Assembly: GCA_947588205.1 (NCBI GenBank)
Contig: CANPYG010000007.1
Location: 1 to 47,928 of the forward strand
Source: an uncultured Acetatifactor sp.
GTDB lineage: Bacteria; Bacillota; Clostridia; Lachnospirales; Lachnospiraceae
Length of the DNA: 47,928 nucleotides
Direction: 5' to 3'
Shown here in pieces: positions 8,246 to 18,232 of this stretch (positions are counted from its first letter, which is position 1; each line of letters starts with the position of its first letter). The position numbers and the translations under genes are program-made. Below the pieces are notes generated by a model. That model saw only the letters and a program-made list of their open reading frames with translations, did no database searches and was not told where the DNA came from.

Positions 8246-10222
8246 ATGTATTACAAAAGTTATATTTTTGGCGATGCGGTTTGTGGGAAGGAAGTTGCCT
8301 GTGGGAAAGAGATCGTTTGTGGGAAAGAAATCGCTTGTGGGGAAGAAATCATTTGTGGGAAAGAAGATATCTCTGAGGGAAATGCTGTCCGGGTAAAAGC
8401 GGAGGACTATTTTGAACAGGAGAAAGGCTATGGGCTGATTCCGTTGGATCAGGCTGAGCGCAGGGCGGATCGTTTCACCGGGTCCGGCGGCTGGTATGCC
8501 GGGGAGACTTATAAAGAGATAAAAGAGGTTGCGCCCCAGGGGGATGCGCGTCCGGAAATGATCGATACGGTTTCCGGCGTCGCGATGGGCAAAAGAGAGT
8601 TTCCGCTCCGGTTCCGTGCAAGGGTTCCTGCGAAGGGAATCTATGAGGTGACTGTGACCCTGTGCGCAGGGGAGCGGGGATGTGAACGTGTCGATCTCAT
8701 AACCAACCGCAGGAACCTGGTGCGCAGGGGGCTTTCCCTCCTTCCGGGAGAGAAAGCGAGGGTTAGCTTCTATGTTTCTGTGTGCGATTATATTCCCGTG
8801 ATTGGGGAGCCCGCGCGTCTGGATGATTCTGTTTATGTGACGGTACTCGCTTCTCATTGTTCCGTCGAAGAAAAGAAGGTATCCCGCGATACGGAACCGA
8901 TATCCCTTTGTAGCGTGACGGTCCGTGAGGCGAAGGCTCCGACTGTATTTTTGGCGGGGGATTCCCTGGTGACGGACTATGACGGGCAATACCCTGATAA
9001 TCCGCTCATGAACTTTGGCAGCTGGGGGCAGAATCTGCTGGCTTTCCTGCCCGGGGCGGCGGTCTGCAATCAGGCGCATGCAGGAATGACTACCAACTGC
9101 TTCAGGGACGACGGACATTTTGAGCTCGTCATGCGCAACATCCGTCCTGGGGATGTGTTTATGATGCAGTTTGGGCATAATGACCAAAAGCGCAGGAATC
9201 TAAAGGCCTATGCGGGTTATGCGGCTAATCTGCGCTGGTATATCGGTAAGATCAGGGAAAAGGGCGCTTCCCCGGTGATCGTAACCTCTCTGAGCCGGAT
9301 TCCCGGCGAGGATGAGGACGGCTATTTTGATCTGCTTGAGGAATACGCCCAGAGCTGTTTGAGGGTGGGGAAGGAGTGCCATGTGCCGGTTATCGACCTG
9401 CATGAATACAGCTTCCGCACGATGTGCCGGGCAGGAATACAGATCAGCAAGGACTATTTCATGGATGTGACCCATACCAATGATTACGGAGCCATGGCGG
9501 CGGCGAATTTCATTGCCCGCGAGATCAAAAGGCAGGGGATTGAACCGCTGGTATCCCTGATGGAAATGCCGCAGGACAATGAAAATAGGAAGGCGATAAC
9601 AGGGGAAACCTTGGCCAGGGAGGCTGCCGATATCTTCGCCTGGCGCCCGGATCTTTCCTTACGTCCGCCTCATGCGGTGTCCAGCGCCCAGAAGGAGGAA
9701 AAGCCCGTCCTGCCCCATGACCTGCCTGCGCTTCCCTATGCGGACTGCCAGCATATCAGGCAGGAGCAGGAGATGAAGGAGGCTATGTGGAAGGGTCTGC
9801 TGGATCCCTGTATCCGCTATTATCATCCCTTTGACGAGATGCCGAGGGGGCAGTTCCTTTATCTGTTTTTCAAGGCGGTTCCGACTCCCAAGAAGCGCTC
9901 CTATCAGGGAAAATACTGTGATATCTACCGTTATGAATGGGATGCCTCCGCAGTGCAGGCGGCGGAAGATGCCGGCCTGATCGATGAGACCACCACGCCT
10001 TTTGAACGCTTCCGCCCGGACGATGCTCTGACGGGAGGGGAACTGGTGAGCTTTATGGTTCGAAGCCTTCATCCGCTTGGGGAACGAAATATTCCCATGT
10101 GGGAGTGCGAGCGTGAGGCTAGAGGCCTTGGACTTCTTTGGGAAGCTTATGGAAGGAACCGCCCGGTGAACCGTCTGGATTGCACCGTGGCCCTGGTGCA
10201 TCTGATGAATCTGAAAAAATAA
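8246..10222 (+). CDS. SGNH-type carbohydrate esterase (CE12, rhamnogalacturonan acetylesterase-like) with SLH-like C-terminus
   Basis: A 658-residue enzyme. An N-terminal beta-sandwich (about 45-230) precedes an SGNH hydrolase domain: GDSL with Ser240, a conserved Gly/Asn block near 255, FGHND with Asn312, and DVTHTND with Asp407 and His410. This order fits CE12 enzymes that remove acetyl groups from pectic rhamnogalacturonan. Residues from about 520 to the end resemble two to three S-layer-homology repeats, for example FRPDDALTGGELVSFMVRSL. There is no signal peptide, so the enzyme is probably cytoplasmic. ATG 8246 is preferred because AGGAG (8236-8240) is 5 bases upstream; ATG 8177 lacks one. 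A CGKE repeat interrupts the N-terminus. GH95 and another esterase follow, suggesting intracellular glycan processing. Confidence 0.82.
   Translation: MYYKSYIFGDAVCGKEVACGKEIVCGKEIACGEEIICGKEDISEGNAVRVKAEDYFEQEKGYGLIPLDQAERRADRFTGSGGWYAGETYKEIKEVAPQGDARPEMIDTVSGVAMGKREFPLRFRARVPAKGIYEVTVTLCAGERGCERVDLITNRRNLVRRGLSLLPGEKARVSFYVSVCDYIPVIGEPARLDDSVYVTVLASHCSVEEKKVSRDTEPISLCSVTVREAKAPTVFLAGDSLVTDYDGQYPDNPLMNFGSWGQNLLAFLPGAAVCNQAHAGMTTNCFRDDGHFELVMRNIRPGDVFMMQFGHNDQKRRNLKAYAGYAANLRWYIGKIREKGASPVIVTSLSRIPGEDEDGYFDLLEEYAQSCLRVGKECHVPVIDLHEYSFRTMCRAGIQISKDYFMDVTHTNDYGAMAAANFIAREIKRQGIEPLVSLMEMPQDNENRKAITGETLAREAADIFAWRPDLSLRPPHAVSSAQKEEKPVLPHDLPALPYADCQHIRQEQEMKEAMWKGLLDPCIRYYHPFDEMPRGQFLYLFFKAVPTPKKRSYQGKYCDIYRYEWDASAVQAAEDAGLIDETTTPFERFRPDDALTGGELVSFMVRSLHPLGERNIPMWECEREARGLGLLWEAYGRNRPVNRLDCTVALVHLMNLKK
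8279..8365 (+). repeat. Five 15/18-bp in-frame repeats in the CE12 esterase
   Basis: One 15-bp and four 18-bp units starting at 8279, 8294, 8312, 8330 and 8348 encode VCGKE, VACGKE, IVCGKE, IACGEE, IICGKE (residues 12-40). They interrupt the N-terminal strand region between FGDA and VRVKAEDYF, which is continuous in related esterases. Five cysteines at regular spacing are introduced. Confidence 0.92.
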
Positions 10223-10273
10223 GCGGAAAGGTTTGTCAGGAGGAAGATTTTGCGAAGCCGAAGAAGCTAAGGC

Positions 10274-10297
10274 AAGGTCTCTGGCAGACCTTTTTTT
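10274..10297 (+). terminator. Rho-independent terminator after the CE12 esterase
   Basis: AAGGTCT (10274-10280) and AGACCTT (10286-10292) flank a 5-base loop, and the second arm merges into seven Ts (10291-10297). Confidence 0.85.
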
Positions 10298-10298
10298 G

Positions 10299-10327
10299 TT
10301 GACTTTTTGACCATACTGGCGGATAAT
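10299..10327 (+). promoter_or_regulatory. Vegetative promoter for the GH95 gene
   Basis: TTGACT (10299-10304), 17 bases, GATAAT (10322-10327): a near-consensus sigma-A promoter that begins within the T run of the preceding terminator and lies about 110 bases before the GH95 start. Confidence 0.7.
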
Positions 10328-10445
10328 GGGTTTAAAACTTGAGCGATACCGCAGACAGTGCGAAGTGCCACCCTGCCAGCCGGGCAAATTCGGCTTGGGC
10401 ACGAAGGGAACTGTAAGTGCAATGTAAGGTAAGAAAGGAAACCCC

Positions 10446-12872
10446 ATGGAAACAAAATTGCGATATCATCACCCGGCAGCCGACTGGCAGGAAGCGCTTC
10501 CCCTGGGCAACGGACGGATCGGCGCCATGGTATTCGGGGGAACGCAGGTGGAAAAGCTTTCCCTGAATGAGGACAGTCTTTGGAGCGGGTATCCGGACAG
10601 AAAAGCATATACCGGCGGAACCGCTTATCTGGATCAGGTGCGGACGCTGGCAAAAGAGGGGAAATACGCCCAGGCGACGCAGACTGCTAAGGAAGCGTTT
10701 CAGGGAACGGAGGATGTGCAGATGTACGTTCCCTTCGGGAACCTGTACCTGGAATTCATGGATCAGGGTTTCGTGAAGCCGGGATCTGTGAAGTCAGAAC
10801 CTATGAAGCCGGAATCTAAGAGGCAGGAATCTATGAAGCCAGAATCCCTGGGTTCGGACGAGATGGACACAGATGTCATGGGTTCAGGGGCTGTGACATG
10901 TTATAGGCGTACCCTCGACCTGGAAACCGCTGCAGTGCATATTTCGTACAGGCAAAGAGACAGCCTGATTCAAAGGGATTGCTTTATCAGTGAACCGGAT
11001 CAGGTTTTGGTGTACCGCATTTGTTCTGATGAGCCGATTTCCCTGAAAATCTATGCGGACGGAGGGTATCTGACGGAAAGCCGTTGTCAGGAGGGTATGC
11101 TGTTTACAAGGGGTCAGTGCCCGGGGAAAAATAATTTCGCGGTTTCCCATGGAGACGTTTCGCCTGTTTTTTCCGATCATCCTGAGGAAAAAGGCGCGTA
11201 TTATGTCGGGATAGGAAGGATATGCCTGTCCGACGGAACCATGGAAGAAAGCGAAAACGGCAAAGGGGTAACCTGCCTGCGCACCACGGATATGACATTG
11301 TTTTTTGCCATTCGTTCCAGCTTTAACGGATACGATAAGCATCCGTTCCTGGAGGGAATCGATGCGGAAGCGGCTGCAAGGAAGGACCTGAAGGCAGCAG
11401 TGAAAGGATATGACGCTGTTTTTGCGGGGCATCTTGCGGAATATCAGAGGTATTTTTCCAGAATGGAGTTTTCCCTTGGAGGGAAGGTCGATGACGACAG
11501 GGACCTGAAGGAACGTCTGCTGCAGAACGCTGACGAGGAAAAAGCCTTTACGGAGCTTTTGTTCCACTATGGCAGGTACCTCCTGATCGCATCCTCCAGA
11601 CCGGGCACGCAACCGGCAAATCTTCAGGGAATCTGGAATCAGGAAATGATTCCTCCATGGTTTAGCGATTATACCATTAATATCAATACGGAAATGAATT
11701 ATTGGCTTGTTGGCCCCTGCAATCTTCATGAGATGATCCTTCCGCTGACGGAAATGTGCGAGGAGATGCTGGAGGATGGGAGAACGACCGCAGAGGAGTA
11801 TTTCGGATGCGGCGGGAGCTGTGCGTTCCACAATGTGGATATCTGGCGCAAGACTTCTCCTGCAGTGGGAGACCCGTCCTGGAATTTCTGGCCCCTGGGG
11901 AGCGCATGGCTGTGCCGGAACCTGTTTGAGGAGTTTCTGTTTACCCAGGATATGGAGTACCTGAAGCGGATTTGGCCCATTTTGAGGGAAAATGTGCGTT
12001 TCTGCCTGAATCTGCTGACGCAGACTCCGGACGGACTTGCCCTTGTTCCGGCAACCTCTCCGGAAAATCAATTCCTGGACGGGGGAAAAGACGTGTCGGT
12101 GAGCCTTTATACGGAGAATGCCAACGCCATTATCCGAAATCTCCTGCGGGATTATGTGGAAAGCTGCAGCTGCCTGGGGATTGAGGACGAAGAATGCAGG
12201 AGGGCGCAGACCGCCCTGCCCCGGATCGTGCCGGTCAGGATAGGAGGCAAGAAGCAGATTCTGGAATGGAACGAGGAGTTTTCGGAAGTAGACGTGCACC
12301 ACAGGCATATTTCCCATCTTTATGAGATGCATCCGGGGAGGGGGATAACGGAACAGACCCCGGAGTATTTTGAGGCTGTCCGTAAGAGCCTTGCGCTGCG
12401 GGGAGACGGCGGAACGGGCTGGAGCCTTGCCTGGAAGCTGTCCATGTGGGCGAGGCTGCAGGACGGCGCACACCTGGAAGGGCTGATCAGGCTGTTTTTA
12501 CACCTGATGGGAACTCCGGGGGCGCACGGTAGCCAGGGAGGCATCTATGCGAATCTGCTCTGCGCCCATCCGCCTTTCCAGATTGACGGGAATTTCGGCT
12601 TTACCGCAGGAGTCGCTGAGATGCTGCTGCAGAGCCATACAGGAACGATCCATATTTTGCCCGCCCTGCCGCCTTCCTGGACAGAGGGAAGGATCGCGGG
12701 TCTGAAGGCCAGGGGAGGAATCCTGGTATCCATAGAATGGGAAGGGGAAGCGGTGAGAGCGGAGCTTTGTTCAGCGAAGGACCATCTGGTGAAGGTGAAG
12801 GTGAAGCGGGGCGCACAGCGGGAGGTTTTCCTGCCTGCCGGAAAGAAAGTCGTTATAAGCGACGCAGCTTAG
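10446..12872 (+). CDS. Glycoside hydrolase family 95 (alpha-L-fucosidase/galactosidase)
   Basis: An 808-residue GH95 enzyme, which cleaves alpha-1,2-linked fucose (or related alpha-L-galactose) with inversion. The N-terminal beta domain carries the diagnostic EALPLGNGRIGAMVFGG and LSLNEDSLWSG. The (alpha/alpha)6 domain carries the catalytic asparagine pair in NINTEMNYW (Asn412/Asn414) and the catalytic aspartate in IDGNFG (Asp714). No signal peptide is present, so substrate must be imported. An in-frame 15-bp repeat (residues 110-134) and its degenerate continuation expand the loop before CYRRTLDLETA, which is short in relatives. AAAGGA lies 6 bases before ATG 10446. A promoter and terminator isolate it from the upstream esterase; the next esterase is 43 bases away. 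Confidence 0.93.
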   Translation: METKLRYHHPAADWQEALPLGNGRIGAMVFGGTQVEKLSLNEDSLWSGYPDRKAYTGGTAYLDQVRTLAKEGKYAQATQTAKEAFQGTEDVQMYVPFGNLYLEFMDQGFVKPGSVKSEPMKPESKRQESMKPESLGSDEMDTDVMGSGAVTCYRRTLDLETAAVHISYRQRDSLIQRDCFISEPDQVLVYRICSDEPISLKIYADGGYLTESRCQEGMLFTRGQCPGKNNFAVSHGDVSPVFSDHPEEKGAYYVGIGRICLSDGTMEESENGKGVTCLRTTDMTLFFAIRSSFNGYDKHPFLEGIDAEAAARKDLKAAVKGYDAVFAGHLAEYQRYFSRMEFSLGGKVDDDRDLKERLLQNADEEKAFTELLFHYGRYLLIASSRPGTQPANLQGIWNQEMIPPWFSDYTININTEMNYWLVGPCNLHEMILPLTEMCEEMLEDGRTTAEEYFGCGGSCAFHNVDIWRKTSPAVGDPSWNFWPLGSAWLCRNLFEEFLFTQDMEYLKRIWPILRENVRFCLNLLTQTPDGLALVPATSPENQFLDGGKDVSVSLYTENANAIIRNLLRDYVESCSCLGIEDEECRRAQTALPRIVPVRIGGKKQILEWNEEFSEVDVHHRHISHLYEMHPGRGITEQTPEYFEAVRKSLALRGDGGTGWSLAWKLSMWARLQDGAHLEGLIRLFLHLMGTPGAHGSQGGIYANLLCAHPPFQIDGNFGFTAGVAEMLLQSHTGTIHILPALPPSWTEGRIAGLKARGGILVSIEWEGEAVRAELCSAKDHLVKVKVKRGAQREVFLPAGKKVVISDAA
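10773..10847 (+). repeat. Five 15-bp in-frame repeats in the GH95 gene
   Basis: Units at 10773, 10788, 10803, 10818 and 10833 (consensus RTGAAGCCGGAATCT) encode VKPGS, VKSEP, MKPES, KRQES, MKPES (residues 110-134). Two or three more decayed units follow to about 10892. Confidence 0.9.
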
Positions 12873-12915
12873 ATGAATACTGCAAAATATAATTGAAAAA
12901 AGGAGCGATAGAACA

Positions 12916-13731
12916 ATGTTATACGAAAAATTTGATGTGAGAAACGATCTGTCCATGGATTATGCCGCATTATATTTGTATCTGCAGGATCATTCCGCAG
13001 ATATCGCCATCGGACAAAGGCCGATGGTGATCGTCTGCCCGGGCGGAGGATATGCCTTTACCTCAGACCGGGAAGCGGAGGCGATAGCGCTGCAGTTCTT
13101 GGCACAGGGCTATCATGCGGCGGTGCTGCGTTATTCTGTAGCGCCTGCCCTGTACCCCGCGGCTCTTTTAGAAGTAGGAAAATCCGTCGCCCTGATCCGG
13201 GAGCACGCCGGGGAGTGGCATGTGCATCCCGACCAGATCGTGGTCTGCGGCTTCTCCGCAGGCGGACACCTGGCGGGAAGCTATTGCATGTTTTGGAGTG
13301 AAAAATGGGTCGCGGAAGCCCTTTCCCGCGAAACGGAGGAGCTGCGCCCCAACGCCATGATCCTGGGTTACCCCGTAATTACCTCCGGGGAATATGCCCA
13401 CAGGGATTCCTTCAAATGCCTTTTGGGCGAAGCTTATGAGGAAAAGCAGGGTGCTCTTTCCCTGGAGAACTGCGTGAACGCAGATACCCCCAGGGCCTTT
13501 CTCTGGCATACCTATGAGGACGGCGCCGTCCCCGTGCAGAATTCCTTATTTCTGGCACAGGCTATGGCAAAACAGCATATTCCGGTAGAACTCCATATCT
13601 TTGAAAAAGGTGGTCACGGCCTTGCACTTGCCAACCGTCTTACCCAGGGACACGGCGGCTCCACGATAGAACCGGCTGCCGCGCAGTGGGTGGAGCTTGT
13701 CCATAAATGGATGGAGGGATGGATTTTTTAA
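12916..13731 (+). CDS. Alpha/beta-hydrolase esterase (acetyl-esterase/lipase type)
   Basis: A 271-residue alpha/beta hydrolase of the BD-FAE/acetylxylan-esterase-like group. It has the oxyanion motif CPGGGY near residue 36, the nucleophile elbow GFSAGG (Ser114), an aspartate in YEDGAVPV (Asp202), and the catalytic histidine in GGHG (His234). These enzymes remove acetyl or feruloyl esters from plant polysaccharide fragments. No signal peptide is seen, as for the two enzymes upstream, so all three probably act on imported oligosaccharides. AAAGGAG precedes ATG 12916 by 11 bases. It most likely shares the GH95 transcript because no terminator or promoter lies in the 43-base gap. The exact ester is unknown. 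Confidence 0.85.
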   Translation: MLYEKFDVRNDLSMDYAALYLYLQDHSADIAIGQRPMVIVCPGGGYAFTSDREAEAIALQFLAQGYHAAVLRYSVAPALYPAALLEVGKSVALIREHAGEWHVHPDQIVVCGFSAGGHLAGSYCMFWSEKWVAEALSRETEELRPNAMILGYPVITSGEYAHRDSFKCLLGEAYEEKQGALSLENCVNADTPRAFLWHTYEDGAVPVQNSLFLAQAMAKQHIPVELHIFEKGGHGLALANRLTQGHGGSTIEPAAAQWVELVHKWMEGWIF

Positions 13732-13803
13732 AAAGAAGTATTCCCCTAACTGCAAAAAGGTGGTATGATATGGGAGAATTCGGATCATAAATATCAGATG
13801 TGA

Positions 13804-14910
<1,107 letters not shown>

Positions 14911-15048
14911 TCCTGGAATCCTGCGATTTTGGGAAGCGTTATCTGCAAGTGCCGGAGAAAACGGGAGCCGGGATTTTTCAATACGGCTGTCGGCAGAGGC
15001 TGAAAGAAGCGGTTGTCTGCGTAAGCCGGAAGAAAGAAGGTGTAAGAT

Positions 15049-16032
15049 ATGTTGGACCGGAACGAGAATAAAAAAATCAGCGGGCTGGAAAGCGAATACA
15101 ATACCAAAGGAATGATCATCGGCGGCGTTGTGTTGGTAGTGATTATCTTTATTCTTTGTCTGTTAATCTGGAATCTGTATCACAAAGAGGAAGGTACGGT
15201 TTCGGGAAATAACTCCTCGGTCAATCAGCCCTCAGAGGGCGGATCCGATACGTTGGGGAACGGTCATGGGGAGAATGACGGCACGGTTCCTTCCGATGAG
15301 ACGGCAGGATCCGGGGCATCAACGACCCAGGCGACAGATTCTTCGGAAGGTCAGGATGGTCAGGACGGGCAGCAGGAAGCCTCGTCCGGCGCTCCGGAAG
15401 GTGAGGATCAGGGCGACAGCCAAGGAGGACAGGCTGGAAACCAGGGCGGCAGCCAGGAAGGTCAAGGTGACAACCAGGGAAGCGGCACGGTTCCCGATAC
15501 TCCTTCTATGGCCTTTGCCGATGTAGACGAGACCGTAACGGCCAAGGAAACGACGAATCTGAGGAGCGCTCCCGGTACGACGGGTAACGATACCGTGGTG
15601 ACCAAGCTCCGTAACGGCGAGACTGCAAAGAGGACCGGGATCAATGAAGAAACAGGCTGGTCCAGGCTGGAATATAATGGTCAGACGCTTTATGCGGTGA
15701 GCCGTCTCCTTACAACGGATCTGTCAGAGAGGGAAGAGGATAAGAAGCCCAGCGATACGGTGACCACTGCCAGCGGGCGGAAGATTACCTTTACCCCCTG
15801 CGACGATACGGTAACCCCTAAGATTGAGTGCAATCTGCGCAGCGAGCCCAGCACTGACCAAAGCGATCAGACGGTTCGTTATCTGCTCAAAAATGGCGAG
15901 AAAATACACCGTACCGGATATGATGAAGCCAGCGGCTGGTCCAGGGTGGAATACAACGGGGAAACCCTCTATCTTGTCAGCAGTCTGGTCAATGTTGTGG
16001 AGGAGCCTGCGGAATCCTCAGGACAGCAATAG
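15049..16032 (+). CDS. Membrane-anchored protein with two bacterial SH3 domains
   Basis: A 327-residue protein with a short cytoplasmic N-terminus, one membrane helix (about 21-43), a long Gln/Gly/Glu/Ser-rich low-complexity linker (about 50-155), and two SH3b domains at roughly 158-224 and 250-315. Each domain has the NLRSxPxT motif followed by LxNGExxxRTGxxExxGWSRxEYNG. Such domains usually bind cell-wall peptides, so the protein probably faces the wall at the outer side of the membrane. AGAAGG precedes ATG 15049 by 9 bases. It lies just upstream of spoVAD, but nothing shows a sporulation role. Confidence 0.85.
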   Translation: MLDRNENKKISGLESEYNTKGMIIGGVVLVVIIFILCLLIWNLYHKEEGTVSGNNSSVNQPSEGGSDTLGNGHGENDGTVPSDETAGSGASTTQATDSSEGQDGQDGQQEASSGAPEGEDQGDSQGGQAGNQGGSQEGQGDNQGSGTVPDTPSMAFADVDETVTAKETTNLRSAPGTTGNDTVVTKLRNGETAKRTGINEETGWSRLEYNGQTLYAVSRLLTTDLSEREEDKKPSDTVTTASGRKITFTPCDDTVTPKIECNLRSEPSTDQSDQTVRYLLKNGEKIHRTGYDEASGWSRVEYNGETLYLVSSLVNVVEEPAESSGQQ

Positions 16033-16086
16033 GGGACGGCGGATTTTTTTGAGACAGGGGAACCGGCAAAAACAGGCATCATAAAA

Positions 16087-16116
16087 TGAATACAAAATGC
16101 TCATCTGGAAATGCTA
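16087..16116 (+). promoter_or_regulatory. Candidate sigma-G (forespore) promoter for spoVAD
   Basis: TGAATA (16087-16092), 17 bases, AATGCTA (16110-16116). The -35 matches the B. subtilis sigma-G consensus TGAATA exactly and the -10 matches CATACTA at 5 of 7. It lies 114 bases before the spoVAD start, which would need its own promoter here because the operon is split. Confidence 0.45.
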
Positions 16117-16230
16117 CTTCTTAAAAACCGGCTTCGGATTGATCCCGCAGACGCCTGCGCCTTCGGACTGGAAGGAATCTATCTGGCGGAAAGCCGATCA
16201 TTCCTGAAGCATGGTCAGAAAGGAGCAGCT

Positions 16231-17250
16231 ATGAAGCAGATGATTGGAAGAGCCAGCATTAGGCTGGAAAAAGATGTTTATATCAGGAGCAGTGCAAGCA
16301 TTGTGGGCAAAAAGGAAGGGGAGGGTCCCTTCGGTTCCCTTTTCGATATGGTGGGAGAGGACGATCTTTTTGGCTGCAATACCTGGGAAGAAGCGGAGAG
16401 CACCCTGCAGAAGGATGCGGTGAGTCTGGCGCTGGGGAAGGCAGGCCTTAAACCGGAGGAGATATCCTTTCTTTTTGCAGGCGATCTTCTTGGACAGTCC
16501 ATCGCAACCTCCTTTGGAATATCTTCTTTTGGAATTCCTATGTTTGGCGTGTATGGGGCCTGTTCTACCTGTGGGGAGACCCTGGCCCTGGGAACGATGG
16601 CGATATCGGGAGAACACGCCGAGAGGGTAGTGTGCGTGACCTCCAGCCATTTTGCAAGCGCAGAAAAGGAATTCCGTTTTCCGCTTGAGTACGGAAATCA
16701 GCGCCCCCTTTCCGCCCATTGGACAGTGACGGGAAGCGGGGCTTTTGTGCTGGATAAAGAGCGCGCGGAAGACGCAAGGGCGAAGATCAGCGGGATCACC
16801 GTGGGAAAGATTGTGGATTATGGTCTTAAGGATTCGATGAATATGGGCGCCTGTATGGCTCCGGCCGCCGCTTCTACGATACAGCAGCATTTTCAGGATT
16901 TTGGAACCGGACCGGAGGAATATGATAAGATCATTACAGGCGACCTGGGCCGTGTGGGTCAGACCGTACTGATCGACCTGTTGAAGGAGCGCGGATACGA
17001 TATCGGATCCCGTCATATGGACTGCGGCATTGAGATTTATGACCCCAATACGCAGGATCCCCATGCCGGAGGCAGCGGCTGCGGCTGCAGCGCCGTCACT
17101 CTCTCCGCCTATATTTTAAGGCGGCTGGAAGAGAAAAACTGGAAAAGGGTTCTTTTTCTCCCTACGGGCGCCCTTTTGAGCAAGACCAGCTTTAATGAGG
17201 GAAAGAGCGTTCCGGGGATTGCCCATGCCCTTGTCATAGAAGGGCTTTGA
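16231..17250 (+). CDS. spoVAD: Stage V sporulation protein AD
   Basis: A 339-residue SpoVAD, matching the usual 338. It is a soluble, thiolase-fold protein that binds dipicolinic acid and associates with the SpoVAC-SpoVAE membrane parts. Family signatures: the N-terminal VYIRSSASIVGKKEGEGPFGS, DLFGCNTWEEAES, GVYGACSTCGETLALG, and the HAGGSGCGCSAVTLSAYIL segment near the end. The thiolase-like cysteines are in ACSTCGE. ATG 16231 is chosen because AAAGGAG (16219-16225) is 5 bases away; the open frame extends further upstream without a good site. It is 11 kb from spoVAC, whereas spoVAC-AD-AE is normally contiguous. Confidence 0.94.
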   Translation: MKQMIGRASIRLEKDVYIRSSASIVGKKEGEGPFGSLFDMVGEDDLFGCNTWEEAESTLQKDAVSLALGKAGLKPEEISFLFAGDLLGQSIATSFGISSFGIPMFGVYGACSTCGETLALGTMAISGEHAERVVCVTSSHFASAEKEFRFPLEYGNQRPLSAHWTVTGSGAFVLDKERAEDARAKISGITVGKIVDYGLKDSMNMGACMAPAAASTIQQHFQDFGTGPEEYDKIITGDLGRVGQTVLIDLLKERGYDIGSRHMDCGIEIYDPNTQDPHAGGSGCGCSAVTLSAYILRRLEEKNWKRVLFLPTGALLSKTSFNEGKSVPGIAHALVIEGL

Positions 17251-17302
17251 CGGAATAAAAGGAGAAAAACCGTAAGATAAAATTAAGAATCCATGAACTT
17301 AC

Positions 17303-17331
17303 TTGCAATCTTCTTCCAGTACTGGTAAAAT
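17303..17331 (+). promoter_or_regulatory. Vegetative promoter upstream of the 79-residue gene and ridA
   Basis: TTGCAA (17303-17308), 17 bases, TAAAAT (17326-17331), about 66 bases before ATG 17397. This suggests the two housekeeping-type genes are expressed apart from spoVAD. Confidence 0.6.
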
Positions 17332-17396
17332 GTCCACAGAGGGCTGGGCTAAAGGGCTTTTAACGCCCGGTCAGAAAGGAAGGGATCCGTAAACCC

Positions 17397-17636
17397 ATGC
17401 GCTATCTTGAATTTAAAATGGAGCGTCCCGGTCTGCTTAAGAAAGGGCAGCGTATTACTGTTACAGAAGGCGTTTTGCCCAGCAACTATTACTATACCAT
17501 AGACCCGTCGCTGGCAATGTCCGCAAATATTCCTTTCCGTAACCGATTGAAATCACGGGAAGGAACTGTCACGGATATCGTGGAAAATCCAAGAGGCTTC
17601 TATGTCACCGCAGCGTTTGAGGAAGAGGATTTATAA
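17397..17636 (+). CDS. Small conserved-looking protein, function unknown
   Basis: A 79-residue protein I do not recognise. It is rich in beta-strand residues, with KKGQRITVTEGV and GTVTDIVENPRGFYVTAAFEE suggesting a small all-beta barrel, and it has no membrane segment or signal peptide. The acidic tail EEEDL ends it. AAGGAAGGGA lies about 11 bases before ATG 17397, and ridA follows after 29 bases with its own strong site, so the two are probably co-transcribed from the promoter at 17303. Codon use is like its neighbours, which supports it being a real gene. Confidence 0.75.
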   Translation: MRYLEFKMERPGLLKKGQRITVTEGVLPSNYYYTIDPSLAMSANIPFRNRLKSREGTVTDIVENPRGFYVTAAFEEEDL

Positions 17637-17665
17637 TTTTTTATCAGTCGGAAGGAGATTATATT

Positions 17666-18043
17666 ATGGTGAAGAAAATTTCAACGGACAAGGCTCCTGC
17701 AGCCATTGGGCCTTATTCCCAGGGAATCATTGTTGATAAGCTGCTGTTTGCTTCGGGGCAGATTGCCATAAATCCTGCAACAGGGGCTATCGAAGGAACG
17801 GATATCGTGACCCAGACCGAGCAGGTGATGAAGAATATAGGCGCCCTGCTCGCCGAGGCAGGCTGCGGCTATGAAAATGTGGTGAAAACTACCTGTTTTC
17901 TGGCGGATATGGGGGATTTCGCAACATTTAATGAAATTTATGGGAGATATTTTACGCAGAAGCCCGCAAGAAGCTGCGTTGCCGTGAAGACCCTGCCGAA
18001 GAATGTGCTGTGTGAGGTGGAAGTCACCGCATATCTGGGATAA
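17666..18043 (+). CDS. ridA: RidA-family reactive intermediate deaminase
   Basis: A 125-residue RidA/YjgF/YER057c protein that hydrolyses reactive enamine/imine intermediates released by PLP-dependent enzymes. Diagnostic segments are the N-terminal APAAIGPYSQGI, FASGQIAINPATG, and the active-site arginine Arg102 in KPARSCVAVKTLPKN. Length and motifs fit the canonical trimeric form. GGAAGGAG lies close before ATG 17666. Its place between spoVAD and spoVAE is odd, since it has no known role in the SpoVA channel; the nearby threonine-aldolase and arginine enzymes are more natural functional partners. Confidence 0.94.
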   Translation: MVKKISTDKAPAAIGPYSQGIIVDKLLFASGQIAINPATGAIEGTDIVTQTEQVMKNIGALLAEAGCGYENVVKTTCFLADMGDFATFNEIYGRYFTQKPARSCVAVKTLPKNVLCEVEVTAYLG

Positions 18044-18232
18044 TTCCTATTGTGAAGGTTCAGCTTCCTTGTTGTAGTCTGGATGGATGTATATTTTTCT
18101 TTGAAGTGCAGAAACTATCATCAAATCATCCCATAAGCGGAGGGCGGATAGCTCCTGCCCTGGGTTGAACAGAGAACGTTGAATGGAATTCAAAGAGAAA
18201 GTAACAGCCACAGATTATGAAAGGAAAGCCGT

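Noticed and set aside
10884..12473. A 529-residue open frame antisense to the GH95 gene
   Set aside because: It lies wholly opposite a gene with clear family motifs, has no ribosome site or recognisable domain, and such frames are expected opposite GC-rich codons.
15215..15490. Minisatellite in the SH3 protein linker
   Set aside because: The Gln/Gly-rich region is compositionally biased but shows no steady period at base level, so it was not grouped with the arrays.
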